Shown here: one piece after another, positions 20,329-32,246 of the stretch
Numbering within the stretch: position 1 is the first letter of the stretch
How the letters are laid out: the number at the start of each line of letters is the position of its first letter
Assembly (NCBI GenBank): GCA_033220425.1
Contig: CM065649.1
Coordinates: forward strand, 1,240,001-1,304,000
Direction of reading: 5' to 3'
From: Lepraria neglecta
Taxonomy: Eukaryota > Ascomycota > Lecanoromycetes > Lecanorales > Stereocaulaceae
DNA length: 64,000 nucleotides
Made by a program: the position numbers and the translations under genes
Notes under the pieces: generated by a model
The model's input: the letters and a program-made list of their open reading frames with translations, nothing else
Database searches by the model: none
Told to the model about the DNA's origin: nothing

Positions 20329-22516
20329 ATGGAAGCTTCACGGGGCCCTCCAAGGGTCAAGAATAAGGCGCCAGGTAAGTCGTGCTTCCCACCTTTTCAA
20401 CGCCCAAATACTGATACCAGAAAAAGCCCCTCAGCAGATCAGCGCAGAACAGCTCCTCCGCGAAGCTGTAGACCGTCAAGAGCCTGGCTTGCAAGCCCCC
20501 ACACAGCGGTTCGCCGACCTCGAAGAGCTTCATGAATTCCAAGGTAGGAAAAGGAAGGAGTTTGAGGACTATGTACGAAGGAATAGGATAAATAGTATGT
20601 GTACCCTCTTACTTTAAAATAGGAAGCTTTTACTGACGTGCGTAGTGAACAACTGGATGCGGTACGCGCAGTGGGAGCTTGAGCAGAAAGAATTCCAGAG
20701 GGCCAGATCGATCTTCGAGCGAGCGCTGGACGTTGACTCCACTTCGGTCATACTGTGGCTACGATACACCGAAGCCGAGATGAAGAACAGGAACATCAAC
20801 CATGCGCGGAACCTACTCGACCGAGCTGTGACAATCTTGCCCCGAGTGGACAAGCTATGGTACAAATACGTCTACATGGAAGAGACCCTGAGTAACATCC
20901 CCGGCACCCGACAAGTCTTCGAGCGGTGGATGTCATGGGAACCAGATGAAGCTGCTTGGAGCGCGTACATCAAGCTAGAAAAGAGATATAACGAGTTCTC
21001 GCGGGCAAGAGCTATCTTCGAGAGGTTTACGATCGTTCATCCGAAACCGCAGAATTGGATCAAGTGGGCTCGGTTTGAGGAAGAGAATGGGACGAGTGAT
21101 CTGGTGCGCGAGGTCTTTGGGACGGCTATTGAGATGCTCGGGGAACACTTCATAGACGAAAGGCTCTTTATTGCGTACGCTCGGTACGAGGCAAAGCTCA
21201 AGGAATATGAGCGTGCTCGGGCGATCTACAAGTATGCTTTGGATAGGCTGCCAAGGTCAAAAGCTATGACCCTGCACAAGTCATATACGACCTTTGAGAA
21301 GCAATTTGGAGATCGTGAAGGTGTAGAGGATGTGATCTTGTCAAAGCGCCGAGTGCAATATGAAGAGCAGATCAAGGAGAATCCTAAGAACTATGACGTC
21401 TGGTTCGATTACGCCAGGCTGGAAGAGACCTCGCAGGATGCGGACAGAGTGCGGGACGTCTACGAACGAGCAATAGCGCAAATACCCCCGACACAAGAGA
21501 AACGACACTGGAGGAGGTACATTTACCTATGGATATTCTATGCTTTATGGGAAGAGATGGACAACAAGGACATGGAACGCGCCCACCAAATATATCAAGA
21601 ATGCCTGAAGCTGATACCTCACAAGAAGTTCACATTTGCAAAGATCTGGCTTATGAAGGGGCAATTGGAGATCCGGCAAATGCAATTGCAAGCAGCAAGG
21701 AAGACGATGGGCGCGGCTATCGGCATGTGCCCGAAAGACAGACTCTTTAAGGGGTACATTGAGCTTGAATTGAAGCTATTCGAGTTCATCAGATGCCGGA
21801 CCTTGTACGAAAAGCACATCGAATGGAATCCCGCAAACTGCACGGCTTGGATCAAATTTGCAGAGCTTGAGCGAGGGCTGGACGATTTGGAACGAACACG
21901 AGCGATCTTTGAACTTGCAGTCGATCAGCCTGTCTTGGATATGCCCGAGCTGCTATGGAAAGCGTATATTGACTTCGAGGAGGAAGAAGGCGAATATGAC
22001 AGAACGAGAAACCTTTATGAGCGGCTGCTCGATAAGACGGATCATGTGAAGGTCTGGATCAGCTATGCGCATTTCGAGATCAACGTTCCCGAGGCAGACG
22101 AGGAAGACGATGAAGACGAGGAGCGACCCATAAGCGAAGAAGCTAAGCAGCGTGCTCGCAAGGTCTTCGAGAGGGCCTACAAGAGCATGCGAGAGAAAGA
22201 TCTCAAAGAAGAGGTACGCCCCCACAACCTCTCTCATAATACCCTTTTCACATTACTTACAAGTTTACAGCGTGTCGCCCTCCTCAGCGCGTGGAAGTCC
22301 TTCGAAACCACGCACGGCTCAGCCGAAGATCTCGAAAAAGTAGACAAACAGATGCCCAGGAAAGTCAAGAAGAGGAGAAAGTTGGACGACGACAGTTTCG
22401 AGGAGTATATGGATTATGTGTTCCCTGCGGACGACGAGTCGGCCGCGAAGATGTCGAAGCTGTTGCAGATGGCGCATCAATGGAAGCAAAACCAGGGGGA
22501 GAATGGGGTTTCATAG
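20329..22516 (+). CDS. clf1: Pre-mRNA-splicing factor CLF1 (Syf3/crooked-neck), HAT-repeat protein
   Basis: Four exons: 20329-20374, 20421-20594, 20646-22213 and 22271-22516, summing to 2034 nt and 677 residues, the usual fungal length. The start [15 protein letters not shown] and the block [20 protein letters not shown] are the family N-terminus. The body is a run of HAT repeats ([39 protein letters not shown] and so on), followed by the acidic [12 protein letters not shown] insert and a C-terminal [19 protein letters not shown]. The third intron (57 nt) keeps frame and could be read through. CLF1 is a scaffold of the Prp19/NTC complex in the nucleus and joins the tri-snRNP and NTC during spliceosome activation. 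Confidence 0.95.
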
Positions 22517-23050
22517 GTTACGTAAGATTTTACAATTTCCAGACAATGACTTTACTTAGGCAACAGAACGTGGACTGGTTGACAAGCAAGAAACCCGCTG
22601 GCATTGTACCAAGCTTATTGATCTTAAGGCCATCACATATGCTCTTTGGGGGACGTTACCCACTAATATGATAGTCTCACACGACCTTTGAGCAAAATGT
22701 GCTACACTTTCTGCCCCCCTTGAGCTAAAAACTATGCATGCTGTTGTCTCCTCACCCACCTCTGCCTGTGCTTCTCGGGAACATTGCCCCGAAACACTAC
22801 AATTGTGCGTAACCTGTGAGCGGAAGTTTTGTCACTTCCAACTTCCCTGGATGAGGAAACCATCAATGCTCGACTCTCCTCAAGCATAACTTCTTTAATG
22901 TTCTGCCCCTTTTGAGCAACGCCTTCGTTTTCTGGCATCTATCCCATTTTCTAAGCAGCTTTTAAGCTTCCCTTCCTACCCAGAAACCGAGATACCCGGT
23001 TATGCCCCTTCATCATCATCCTGAAGCGCAGCATCCTTCCTCTCAGTGTC
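22517..23050. other. Intergenic, no gene
   Basis: Between the convergent ends of CLF1 and the 2EXR-like gene. Only short reverse ORFs. Confidence 0.55.
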
Positions 23051-24416
23051 CTAATCACTGGAATAGTCAGTGATCCTCCCATTATCGTGTTGCATCAGTG
23101 CATACCTATTGCTTCGTGTGCCATCATATGAGCGTTGGTATGTTATCGTCTTTGGTACTCGTGCAGAATTTTCCTTGACGAAGGTGTTTAATGCATCGTC
23201 GTACTTGGGAATCGGCGAGCAGAAGATAGCTTCTTCGTAAAGAAGCGCTTCTGCTTCCTCGTGGATGTGTTTGCATGTGAGGAATAGGGGAATGATGTTG
23301 CAGGTTTTTTGATCGTACCAGGCAGGGTTAACGTAAGGGTGAAGACGTTTGTTGTGGGGGAGGAGGACTTCGCGGTAGATGAGGTCTCGTACCTTTTTGT
23401 TCAGTCTTAGGAAGGGAAAGTGTCCGCCTGTGCCATCGTCCGCTGCAGGAATTTGCCCGAGCACGGTCTTTTTGGGCAGTTGCCCGCTCGAATGATCATC
23501 CGTTGCTGAGGTTTGCCCCATATCCGCCGTTGTTTTCTGGTTCTCGATCAAAGACGTCTTAAGCCAAGGAAAAAAATCGTCCCTGAATGCAGCGTAATGA
23601 TAGATAATACCTCCCCGGATCACCGGTATGTCGAAGTATCTAAGACTTTTGATCTGCAGAATTGCCTGGATCCATTCTGCGTCTTTTTGACAGCTTTCAA
23701 GCCATCCGGGAGCCTCGTTTCTATCCCCAGGGCCCCACAGCTTCAAGCTGTGTAGATTTGGGCATTCGCGAGCCATGAAATTCATGAACACAGTCCAATC
23801 AAAGAGAGAGATTGTCTGGGCATAGTGGACCGAGTAGCATTTGCGTTCGACTCTCTGGATGTATCTCCGAAGCCTTTTCGGTAGATTTTGAAAAAACTCG
23901 AATGACAGTCTCGGAAGGTTGTCTTCCCAGTCTCGATACATCAGGTTCCAGGACGACGTCCCATACAGGATAGCTTCTGCTTCATGCTGAAGTTGCTTGC
24001 AAGTGCGAATGACAGATACGTCGAACTTCGATGGTCCTCTGTCCCTATAATCCATGTAGGGGGAAATCTGGCGGACCGCCTGCGGAGGTTCTGGAGTCAG
24101 CGTAAGGATACCCGACAGCGTCGTGAGATTTTCTTAGGGATCACAGCCTTGAGAATTGCTCCTAACATAGGCTGTAGGACTCAGACAGTGTTACAAAATG
24201 GGAAAGAGAGACAGCGAATGTACATACTGTTGTTGCAAGTCCCAAGTAGTCCTGAGAAGCAGGTTTCCTTTCTCCTGGAAAGAATACCTCTCCGAGGATC
24301 TGGTCTCGGATTTCTCGAGGTAGATCGAGGAAGGGAAAGGGTTTGTCATCTGAAGGAGATTCTACGTCCATTGGCGGTGCGGACATGGCACCAACTGGGG
24401 TTTCGCCGAGCGTCAT
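23051..24416 (-). CDS. Fungal protein with a duplicated 2EXR/F-box-like domain
   Basis: Two exons: 24416-24228 and 24079-23051 (donor GTATGT, branch GCTGACTCC, acceptor CCGCAG), giving 405 residues. The domain occurs twice. The first copy opens with FPFLDLPREIRDQILGEVFF and later has VIRTCKQLQHEAEAILYGTS. The second opens with FPFLRLNKKVRDLIYREVLL and later has LFLTCKHIHEEAEALLYEEA. The linker is itself a small repeat (GQTSATDDHSSGQLP, then GQIPAADDGTGGHFP). Such domains are abundant in Pezizomycotina and of unknown function. The duplication is internal to one gene, not a fusion of neighbours. The start at 24416 is chosen because no conserved sequence precedes it. Confidence 0.75.
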
Positions 24417-25118
24417 TGTGGCTGAGTTGAGGGAAACAATCGTCCTTTCTGCAGTCCATTTAGAAGATAGACCGCTCGATGGCTTGGGAAGGTGCTTGGT
24501 ATTGGCGATATTGATGCGCTTAGAAGGGCAATGATTCAGATGTTCGCCCAAATTGAGTTTTGAAGGAGTCTAAAAGGTTTAATTGTTGGCTCACCTAAAG
24601 CTGGGTACCGAGCCCCAATAGAGATCTTAAGCACAAGACTTACCAAATATCTTAGTCTTTGAACTTCGAATGGTTGTTTCCGGGTCCCCGCTGCCGCTGC
24701 CGCTGAATCACTGCAAAAACGGCAGGTGTACTCATCCAAATGGAGCTATCAAGCGGTCCGTCAGGGAAATTGTCCCGAGTCAACTCGACAAGCAGCTGTG
24801 CACTTCGCAAGAGAAGAGCAGCTTAAGATTACTTCCAAAGTTTTGGAAGTAAGCAAGGACGGGGATCTTCAATTGGTTTTAGAATCAGTCAATGTAATAC
24901 AAATTCTTTGCAAGTTGCTCGGCAGTAAACCGTAGAAAGAAAGCAGCGGGGAAGCGGGGTAAAGAGTGAAGTCGTTGCCTGAATCCTTTCGAGCACTCAG
25001 CCTCGCCGTAGTGCAACAGCCCCAGTTAGGCCCAGCGCTAGGGTTATCCTCACGTCCTTCCAAACGACAACTCGAACGACTTCTCACATATGGATTGACT
25101 CGATTAAACCATACCACA
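24417..25118. promoter_or_regulatory. Divergent intergenic region
   Basis: 700 bp between opposed starts. No coding signal, and no clear TATA box. Confidence 0.35.
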
Positions 25119-25671
25119 ATGGACACCTATTCCGCCTACGCCTACAGCACAGCTGCCTGGCTCTCGTTGCAAGCTCTCCCTCTCTTCGTCTCCCCAAAAC
25201 TGATAATCACACTGCTCTCCCCCGACGCCCGCACCCCCACAGGTACCTATCCCACCTGACGACAACGGCAAACAATTGACTTAGCCCGCAGACCTAGAGA
25301 CCTACCTCTCCCGCACCCTCTCCCTAACGCTCCTCACCCTCGCCCTCCTAAACATCCTCCTCTCCGGCGCCCTCCCCCTCAGCAGTCCCGTAAACGAAGC
25401 CGAGCACTCTCCCTACAAAGGCCCCGCAGCACTCATAAGTACGACGTTCCACATCTCAAGCTTGGTATACGTGTATGTGAACTACATGGCTACGGGATCT
25501 GTGTGTTTTATGTTAGCGATGGTGGGAAGCGGGTTTCTGGGATGTTTTGGGGTGTGGTGTTTGCTTTTTGGGGGCGAGGAGAGTGGGAAGAGTAGGGTTA
25601 GTGGGTGGCCGTTTCGGAATGAGGAGGAGAGGAAGGCGAAGAGGGAGAAGATGGCGAGGAAGAGATTGTAG
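25119..25671 (+). CDS. Small four-TM membrane protein of unknown function
   Basis: Exons 25119-25242 and 25292-25671 join in phase 1 (donor GTACCT, acceptor CCGCAG) to 167 residues. There are four hydrophobic segments: AWLSLQALPLFVSPKLIITL, TLSLTLLTLALLNILLSGAL, ISTTFHISSLVYVYVNYM, and FMLAMVGSGFLGCFGVWCLL. A basic cytosolic tail (RNEEERKAKREKMARKRL) ends the protein. The start ACAATGGAC is well placed. The protein resembles a conserved ascomycete membrane family without a known role. It may reside in an internal membrane given its dibasic tail, but that is inference. Confidence 0.75.
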
Positions 25672-25747
25672 GGTTTGGGTGTGGTTTGGAATATTATATG
25701 AATGACATGATTTACGGTGTACGGAATTCTGGTATTCGGATTACTTT

Positions 25748-27081
25748 TTATAAAGCATTGCTATTTTTTACATCTGCGTTGCCCTTGATGTCGCTGATAT
25801 GTCCGGCCTCTGGACGTTTCATATTAAGTCCAGCTGCCCTGCTTGAGACAGAATTGCTCAACTGCCAAAAGCCATCCCTCTTCTGCCGTTGAGCTTTGAA
25901 AGTGCGCATTGCATGATCCGAGGTAGGCGTACCTTGATCAGATGTGCCAAATCGTGGCAGCAGATACTGTATCAATGGACGTAGCGTTGGTAAGCAAGCG
26001 CTAATGATCGCGGTATTTAATTCGACGACGGTCCAGACGACGAGACCAACATATGTCCCTACGCTGCGTCAATACTCCTACGAGCTGCATGTAGGACCTG
26101 ATAGGCCAGTACTTACAGGTGAGATCCTTGGGATCCATCGAAAGCATAAAGTATACGCGGAGCACTAAATGATTTCGGAGTCAGCATTTCCCTTTTGAGA
26201 TAGTTCTTGAGTCCCAAGACATGTCTCGAGAGCCGGAAATCTTTTCCGGCTCAAAATAGAGCATGAATGAGGAAAAAATAGCTCAGAAAGGATAACGGAC
26301 CACTTGCAATGCATACGCTATTAACGTTAGCCAATACTGTGATGTATGAAAGCAGTAGGGTGTTTCCGTACAAGCCACCGAGAAGGAACATCCCTGAGAT
26401 CATGAACTTCTGTCTTGGCGCCATTTGAAGCCTCCACACTTCCCTCATCGGCAGCGCCAGAATGAATACATCGGCAAGGATATTGAGCACGGCAAAGCCA
26501 ATGAAAAGATTGCGTCTGTTGGTGCAGGATGAAGGAACTGTGATGTCCCAGGATCCATCAATAGGTTTGCAAGAGAACACGGTGATCAGGGGACCAGAGA
26601 TCCCCCAACAGAGGACGAAAGCCCCAATGAGGTTGGTAGTGATGCGGAAGTCACGACCAGGAAAGATTGATCGGTACAGATATAGTATAGAGATCTTAGC
26701 TAGGACGAGGATGATCGTGTATGTCATCTCGCAGACAAACGTGATCTGGAAGAGCTTTAGAGTCCACTTGAAGACTTTAAGCCGTGGATCTTTGCCCACC
26801 TGTATGATTTTGATGACATTTGCCGAAGGGACGATCTCGATATGGCGGCCCTCCCCCAAATGGACTTGGAGAAAGCCAGCTATGTTCGTGGCCCAACACA
26901 GCAGGAAAGCACAAATGATTGTATAGTCGGAGGCTCCCAAAGGGATCTGCTTGAGTCGTCTTGAAGCGAGTCTTGCGATTACAGCAATGGTGGATAGAGT
27001 TGCAACAGCAACGATGGCCCGAATCATTTCTGGGCGCCGGTCGCCATTAACGTCCACTCGAGTAGGTAGCATTGTTGGCAT
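25748..27081 (-). CDS. SAT4-family (PTH11-like) seven-TM rhodopsin-fold protein
   Basis: Four exons close in frame to 361 residues: 27081-26372, 26317-26301 (17 nt), 26164-26117 and 26058-25748. The micro-exon restores the family motif LGGFVCIAS-VLRVYFML, and the third junction gives DPKDLTWTYVG. Hallmarks are IPLGASDYTIICAF after TM2, a C-rich loop with SCKPIDGSWD, and ELNTAIISACLPTLRPL at TM7. The tail of about 75 residues is polar. The family contains plasma-membrane proteins, some of which (PTH11) act in surface sensing; the ligand is unknown. Alternative starts at 27072 or 27159 are possible. A further GTACGC donor in the tail could alter the C-terminus. Confidence 0.85.
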
Positions 27082-27663
27082 TGGGTGTATGGGAGAGCGT
27101 TGGTGGCGTCCAAGTCGCAAAGACTTGATTGTCCGACAAGGCTGAGGGACTTCGATCAAACATTAACCAGGGACACTAGATGAATAAATGCGCTCCAGTC
27201 CACACCCCCGATGTAACACTATCAACTTATTCTCGCGTAAAATCGCGAAGACTTGAGAGGCCGACATGGCTGAAACCCTCCGAACAAACGGAAATATGAT
27301 GTAGCAGATGCATGAATGTTCTCCGGTCCGCACCTTCAACGTAACACTGTCAGGTTGTTTCTCGTTTTCGTACGGCTGAATATGTGAGGCCTGCGCCCAC
27401 CAAAAGGCATAGCCGAAGCTCAAAAGTTGACTAATGCGGCTAGATGCAAGTCTACTTGGTCGACACGCCAATCGGAGAAGAGGAACAGCTGGCACTATAG
27501 ATGGCAATTGAGAAACTTCCGAGACAGGAACTCATTTGGGACTCCTCCCAAGGCATCGCCATATCTCTTGGAGAGCAACTGAGGACGCTAGTTTGGGGCA
27601 TCATCAAAACTTCGTGACCATCTTACAACGGACAGCTCAGCCCATGCCTAAACGAGCAAATTT
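27082..27663. other. Intergenic, no gene
   Basis: Between two reverse-strand genes. The short ORFs present are shadows or chance. It contains the promoter of the SAT4-type gene and the 3' flank of the PARG gene. Confidence 0.5.
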
Positions 27664-28806
27664 TCATACCTCAACCCCATCCAAGCCTCTAAAAAACACC
27701 CCGAAGTTCCCATCCCCGTCCTTCTGCTCCCCTGGTTCCATGACGGCGAATACAATTGATTCCCACCATCCGCCACCAAATTCCCTCTCCTCAAATATCT
27801 CTCTCCAGCACTGCACGACTTCGGTTCTCGGGTTGCCAAATGCCCCGCATCCAAGTGCTCCAAGTACAAGTATTCTGTGTTTCCGTACCGCTGCAATGCG
27901 TAAAACCACCCTCATCTTCTCTTTCATTGTCTCCCGATCCTGCTTATGATTATACTTCTCCCTCCCTCCAGCGTCACGCACGATATCCGGCCCTCGAATT
28001 GCGGCCACACTGACGCAGCTGACTACCGGTAGGTCGTCTGGTTTTGACAGATCTAAGAGCTCGTGTCCCTGCGCCATGTTTTCCCGAATCACCACAACGG
28101 TAGGACTGTAGATGCCACCAAACTCTGGAATAGGATAATAGCGTGTCTTGAGCGTGAAAGGGAGGCTCGAGCGGTAGGATAATGCTTCTTCCTGGGCAAG
28201 GGTCCCGTGTTTCCATCCGCCTCCAGAATGATACGCATTAGCCATATTAAGTATCAGGACTGGTTTAGACGTAGGCGTAGAAGATCTAGCGGCGGTCCTT
28301 AACGAGAGCGAAAGAGCAGCATCTATGCTATCACCGTTGACGACGCGGATCTTGGTTGATGGTAGCTTGGGACAGTAGTCTCGTTCTAAGCGGAAGAGGT
28401 TGCCTGGACCGTAGAGTTCGCCTTTTGGGGGAGCATTCGGAGTGAACTTTAGCACGTTAGGCAGGACAGCTTTCGTCTCTGCGGCGACGTGGGCGAGCAT
28501 GACGCTGCGTCTAGAGGATGGGGAGGACTTGAGCGGAGGAGGTGGGCGGTTGAGGTTAGAGCGACGTTCGGTGTAGAGATTAAGCTTTGACACTCCTTTT
28601 GTGGCGCCAGCTGTCCCAGTCTCTTCTGTATCGGAAGTCATGGCCTCATCTTGAGGATCTAAGAGGTTGGCGACCGGTTTGGCGAAGTATGGTGAGGTCG
28701 TGCTGTTGGAGCCGTGTTGGGGAGCGAAGAAGGCGGAGGTGAGCTTGCTTTGTATGAACCCTGGCTTCTTGTGTTGAGGACTTCGGTCCTCTTGTTCCTT
28801 TGCCAT
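27664..28806 (-). CDS. Microbial-type PARG catalytic domain protein (TIGR02452 family)
   Basis: Single exon, 380 residues. The macrodomain-like fold from about residue 110 carries the signature GGGWKHGTLAQEE (195-207). This fits the poly(ADP-ribose) glycohydrolase pattern GGG-x(6-8)-QEE, in which the second glutamate is the catalytic acid. The phosphate-binding LGALGCGAFGNP (315-326) follows. The family hydrolyses ribose-ribose bonds of poly(ADP-ribose) in bacteria and fungi. The first 105 residues are disordered and basic, with KKPGFIQSKLTSAFF near the start. No signal peptide, so it is nuclear or cytosolic. The activity is assigned from motif and family. Confidence 0.9.
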   Translation of the reverse strand: MAKEQEDRSPQHKKPGFIQSKLTSAFFAPQHGSNSTTSPYFAKPVANLLDPQDEAMTSDTEETGTAGATKGVSKLNLYTERRSNLNRPPPPLKSSPSSRRSVMLAHVAAETKAVLPNVLKFTPNAPPKGELYGPGNLFRLERDYCPKLPSTKIRVVNGDSIDAALSLSLRTAARSSTPTSKPVLILNMANAYHSGGGWKHGTLAQEEALSYRSSLPFTLKTRYYPIPEFGGIYSPTVVVIRENMAQGHELLDLSKPDDLPVVSCVSVAAIRGPDIVRDAGGREKYNHKQDRETMKEKMRVVLRIAAVRKHRILVLGALGCGAFGNPRTEVVQCWREIFEEREFGGGWWESIVFAVMEPGEQKDGDGNFGVFFRGLDGVEV

Positions 28807-29662
28807 GATGGTGTTAAAATGGTTTTTGGCATTGTTGCTGCGTTTCCAGGACGGTTAGATGGATGTTGGGTGATAGCTCAAGGCTGCAGTCCGTTAGCAG
28901 GGTTCAACCACTAGCGGGTAGCCCGCGTACAGTGAACCCCGGAGCTTATTGTATCACCCCCCAGAGGCAGTCCTAAGAGATGCTTCTGGGATGTTCTGGG
29001 GGCCACCTCCTCGCCTAGACGACCCCTCCAGGGGCTCATTCTATGTTTGGTGGCCGGATGAAGCTTGTTTGCGCCTAGCTCTTCACTACATAAGTTCGAA
29101 GTCTACGACGAAGTACTTTGCGATAGTCCATGAAGGCTTTTGATGAGCCATGTTAAAACGCCATCTAGCTTATGAGACAGGCTCAACCGCAAACTCATGA
29201 GGAAAGAAGAATCAGCCAAAGCGAACCTAGTCCGGGCTATTATCTGAAAGATGTAGCTCAGCGACTACGCGAGAGCCGTGCTGGTTTTCCTTTCCGCTGG
29301 CATCTTGCCAGACCCACGGATCTCAGGTTCATTGGAAGCAACAATTCTTGGTGTGTTTGTCATGAGACGACTGAGACCCTACAGCCTTTGACAGTATGGG
29401 CAGGATTTAAGAATAGTGCAAAAACGAGATATGGAAAGTGGGACGAGGATGCTGTTATTATGTGAGTGGTATATATTTTCACTACGAACAAGGGAAAGGA
29501 GTCATAGACAGCGTATACTCCTTCCGCCTGCGATCGTCCAGCAGGCAACAATCGTCTATCATCATATCGTAGTTCTTCGAAATTGTCAAACCGTTATCCA
29601 AGCTCTTCATACCATAGACTCTGCCCATGGGAATCCGGAAAGCCTTTCTGCCTCCTCTCCCA
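28807..29662. other. Intergenic, no supported gene
   Basis: A forward 97-codon ORF at 29172-29465 has no start context or recognisable family. The region holds the promoter of the PARG gene and the 3' flank of the kinase pseudogene. Confidence 0.45.
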
Positions 29663-32246
29663 TTATTTTCGCTCTGGAATCGCTGCAAACCCACCAGCGA
29701 ACACTGAGAAAGTAGAAGTGGTCCAAAATTTGTTCATATCGTCCGATCCCTGATCGTTTGACGTCAGTGACCGTTTCCTCTCATATGGGGTTATAAATAC
29801 CCGATGCTCCATCTCGAATTGTGGAAGTTTCCGACCTTCCTCCAGATCCCAAGCAATAACATCATAGCGAGATCTTAGGCTTGAGGCTGACTTATATGGT
29901 TTCGTGATTGCCATCAACACCGTACTGTCCCTACTAAATTGCATATCAATCAAGCCGATTGGCGGCAACTCGAGATCTTGGGTGTACTTGACCATATTCT
30001 TCCAGGGCAATAATTCCCGTTGTCTAGAAGCGTCCGAGGACCTTGACGGTACGTGGGAGTCATGACTGGGAGGCCTCGTTTCACTACATCGGCGGCTATC
30101 AGTTGGGTTGCGTAGACCAATTCACAAATCTTACCTTTGCGTTGACCAGGTCTTAAGATCGTTCGTCTTATAGATCGCTAACCTCAGACCCTTTCCCCCT
30201 TTACGAGACTCTCCCAAAACAAACGCAGTAACATCGTCATTAGGCGATATGACGGCCTTTTCCATCGAAGATCTCACTTTGGTGTCGATATGAAATATAT
30301 CAAATGTCTCTTCGCCGGACTGGGAAAGGGTGTCGTGCCTCACTAGAGGTATGTAAGAACACTATTATTTATTAACTAAAATTGCCTCGAGGTAGTCGTT
30401 ACCTGGGATAGTACCTTGAAATGGCCGGATTCTGAACTGCGAGTAGCACAAAGGTATCTCAAACCAAAACTGAATTCATCCCACTGTGTCGATTCTGGTG
30501 GTATAAGTGTCATGCTTACATTCCCAGCTTCGTTTCTGATTACAGAAACGAGTCTTGTGGCAATGATTTCTTTGCTGGCGACACATAGATATCTGCCATC
30601 CGGGCTAAGTCTACATTGGCTTAAAGAGTCTTGAATCTCGAAACGCCAAGAGGATGGCGATTCTTCATCAAGCACTTTCCCTCCTTTCTTGGAGTAGGGG
30701 AGGTGCATTCTGGATAGCTTTCAGTGTCTTCCGAAGAGACTTGGATTCTGGGCCTGTCTCAAACTTGTTGTGCGACGCCAAAAGCCCTTGAATTTTTATT
30801 AATTCGTCTTTCACTTTCTTCGCTGAATATCGGCCGCCTGGGTCTCGTAGTTTGCGTTGTTCGTCTCCACGAGCTTTGCTGAAAATTTCTATGCCTTGTT
30901 TCCCACCATCCATGAAAGTCAGGACAAGAGCAAAGATACAACCTAGCGACCAGACGTCGGCCGCTCTCGTGACTTGGCCAGACTCTTCTTTGGCTTCTGG
31001 AGCAGCGTACATCCCTCCATAAGGAGTGTTTTTGACTCCAGAGCTGAGATCCTCCCCCGGCTTCCTGCGTCCGAATATTCTGAGGAGCGAATATGCGCGT
31101 TAAGGTTCGGGACTGTCGCGTTTAACGTATTTGATCTATGAAATACTAAAATCGGAGATCTTCTAAGTAACACCCTCTTGGGCTATACCCTCCTTTCCAA
31201 TAAAGACCAAAATGCTTTGGGGCTTAAAGTCAAGATGGTAGAGAATGAGCGTGTCGCCAGTGTCCTTAATACGGGCCTGGCCATGAAGATACTCCGAGGC
31301 TTCAGCTAGCCCAACTGTCTGACCAAAGAGGGTCTTTTTCTGCTCAAGGTCGAGGGTTCTTGTTTGGCCAAGGCTGACTTCAGCTTTGGCTGAGTTGGTG
31401 AAATAATCCCACAAGTCACATTCTGCTCGGTCGAAGAAGAGGCTATAGGTGGTATCCGATTCGAGAATTGCGAAGGGAGTCAGAATGTTGTCGGGTTTAT
31501 TGGTAAGTTGCATTATCTCCTTGAGTGTTGTTAATTCCTTTTTCAACGACTCCTTTTCATTGCGATTATAGACTGAGTATATCTTCTGCGCGCAGTTTTG
31601 GGGCTTAATTTAGGTCAGACTATAGCCTGGGCAAATTCGGGGCTCGAAGTAGACATGAATGGCTAAGACTTACCTCCCAGTTATTGCATTGGCCTTTCTC
31701 TATGTTCACTTCATAGACAATTCCATAGGCACCAGATCCAAGGAGTTTGGGCTGTTCACAGAACGGTAGTGGACATCTCGATTTATACCCCACATAGTTG
31801 GATTACCCTTTCTCCGTCAACATCACGGGACAGAACTGGCTTCCGTCGTCAATTCCAAAATGCTTGCGAGCTGTGTCTTTATCCAATGGTAAGTTGGCAT
31901 CTGAGCAGGGCCGATTTGTTCCGGCTGCGAGGCTTTCCAAGAAAGTCCTCAAGGTTCCAGCGCGTACCTTGGCATGTAATAAAGCTGCAAGGACATTGCA
32001 GAAATGCAAAAGACCTATATTACACAAATTCGAAAAAATTCACAGCCTGAGAAGATGCATTTCCAGATCAAGAACGAGGTCCCTGCTCGATATAATTGTA
32101 GCAAATCCAACGAGAGAATACTCCGAAGAATGTTTCTCAGCGGCAGGAAATCTGACTTCGATATCCACGTAAGCGACATCGGGTCCTGAGAGGTCAGCAG
32201 GTAAATTGCTGACCTCCCTGCGACGGCTTAGGAACGATATGTTCAC
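29663..32246 (-). pseudogene. Degraded protein kinase with C-terminal propeller-like region
   Basis: Reverse-strand exons in order: an N-terminal region (DVAYVDIEVRFPAAEKHS, then LHFCNVLAALLHAKVRAGTL and SNYVGYKSRCPLPF); the glycine loop LGSGAYGIVYEV; a GTAAGT intron at 31673; the N-lobe; the catalytic loop HLDFKPQS; KISDFS in place of DFG; the C-lobe YAAPEA and ADVWSLGCIF; then repeats such as CRLSPDGRYLCVASKE and MQFSRDSTVLMAITKP, like beta-propeller blades, with introns at about 30394 and 30130. In-frame stops interrupt the N-terminal region twice (before IFSNL and before SNYVG). Three more flank the activation segment (before KISDF, before IKYVK, before RAYSL), and a frame change follows at about 30700. 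Most stops fit C-to-T or G-to-A changes in CpA/TpG context. The family is a fungal kinase type of unknown role. Confidence 0.8.

Noticed and set aside
27724-28750. PIP box in the PARG protein (QSKLTSAFF)
   Set aside because: The spacing is one residue too long for the Q-x-x-L-x-x-aromatic-aromatic pattern. It is PIP-like at most.
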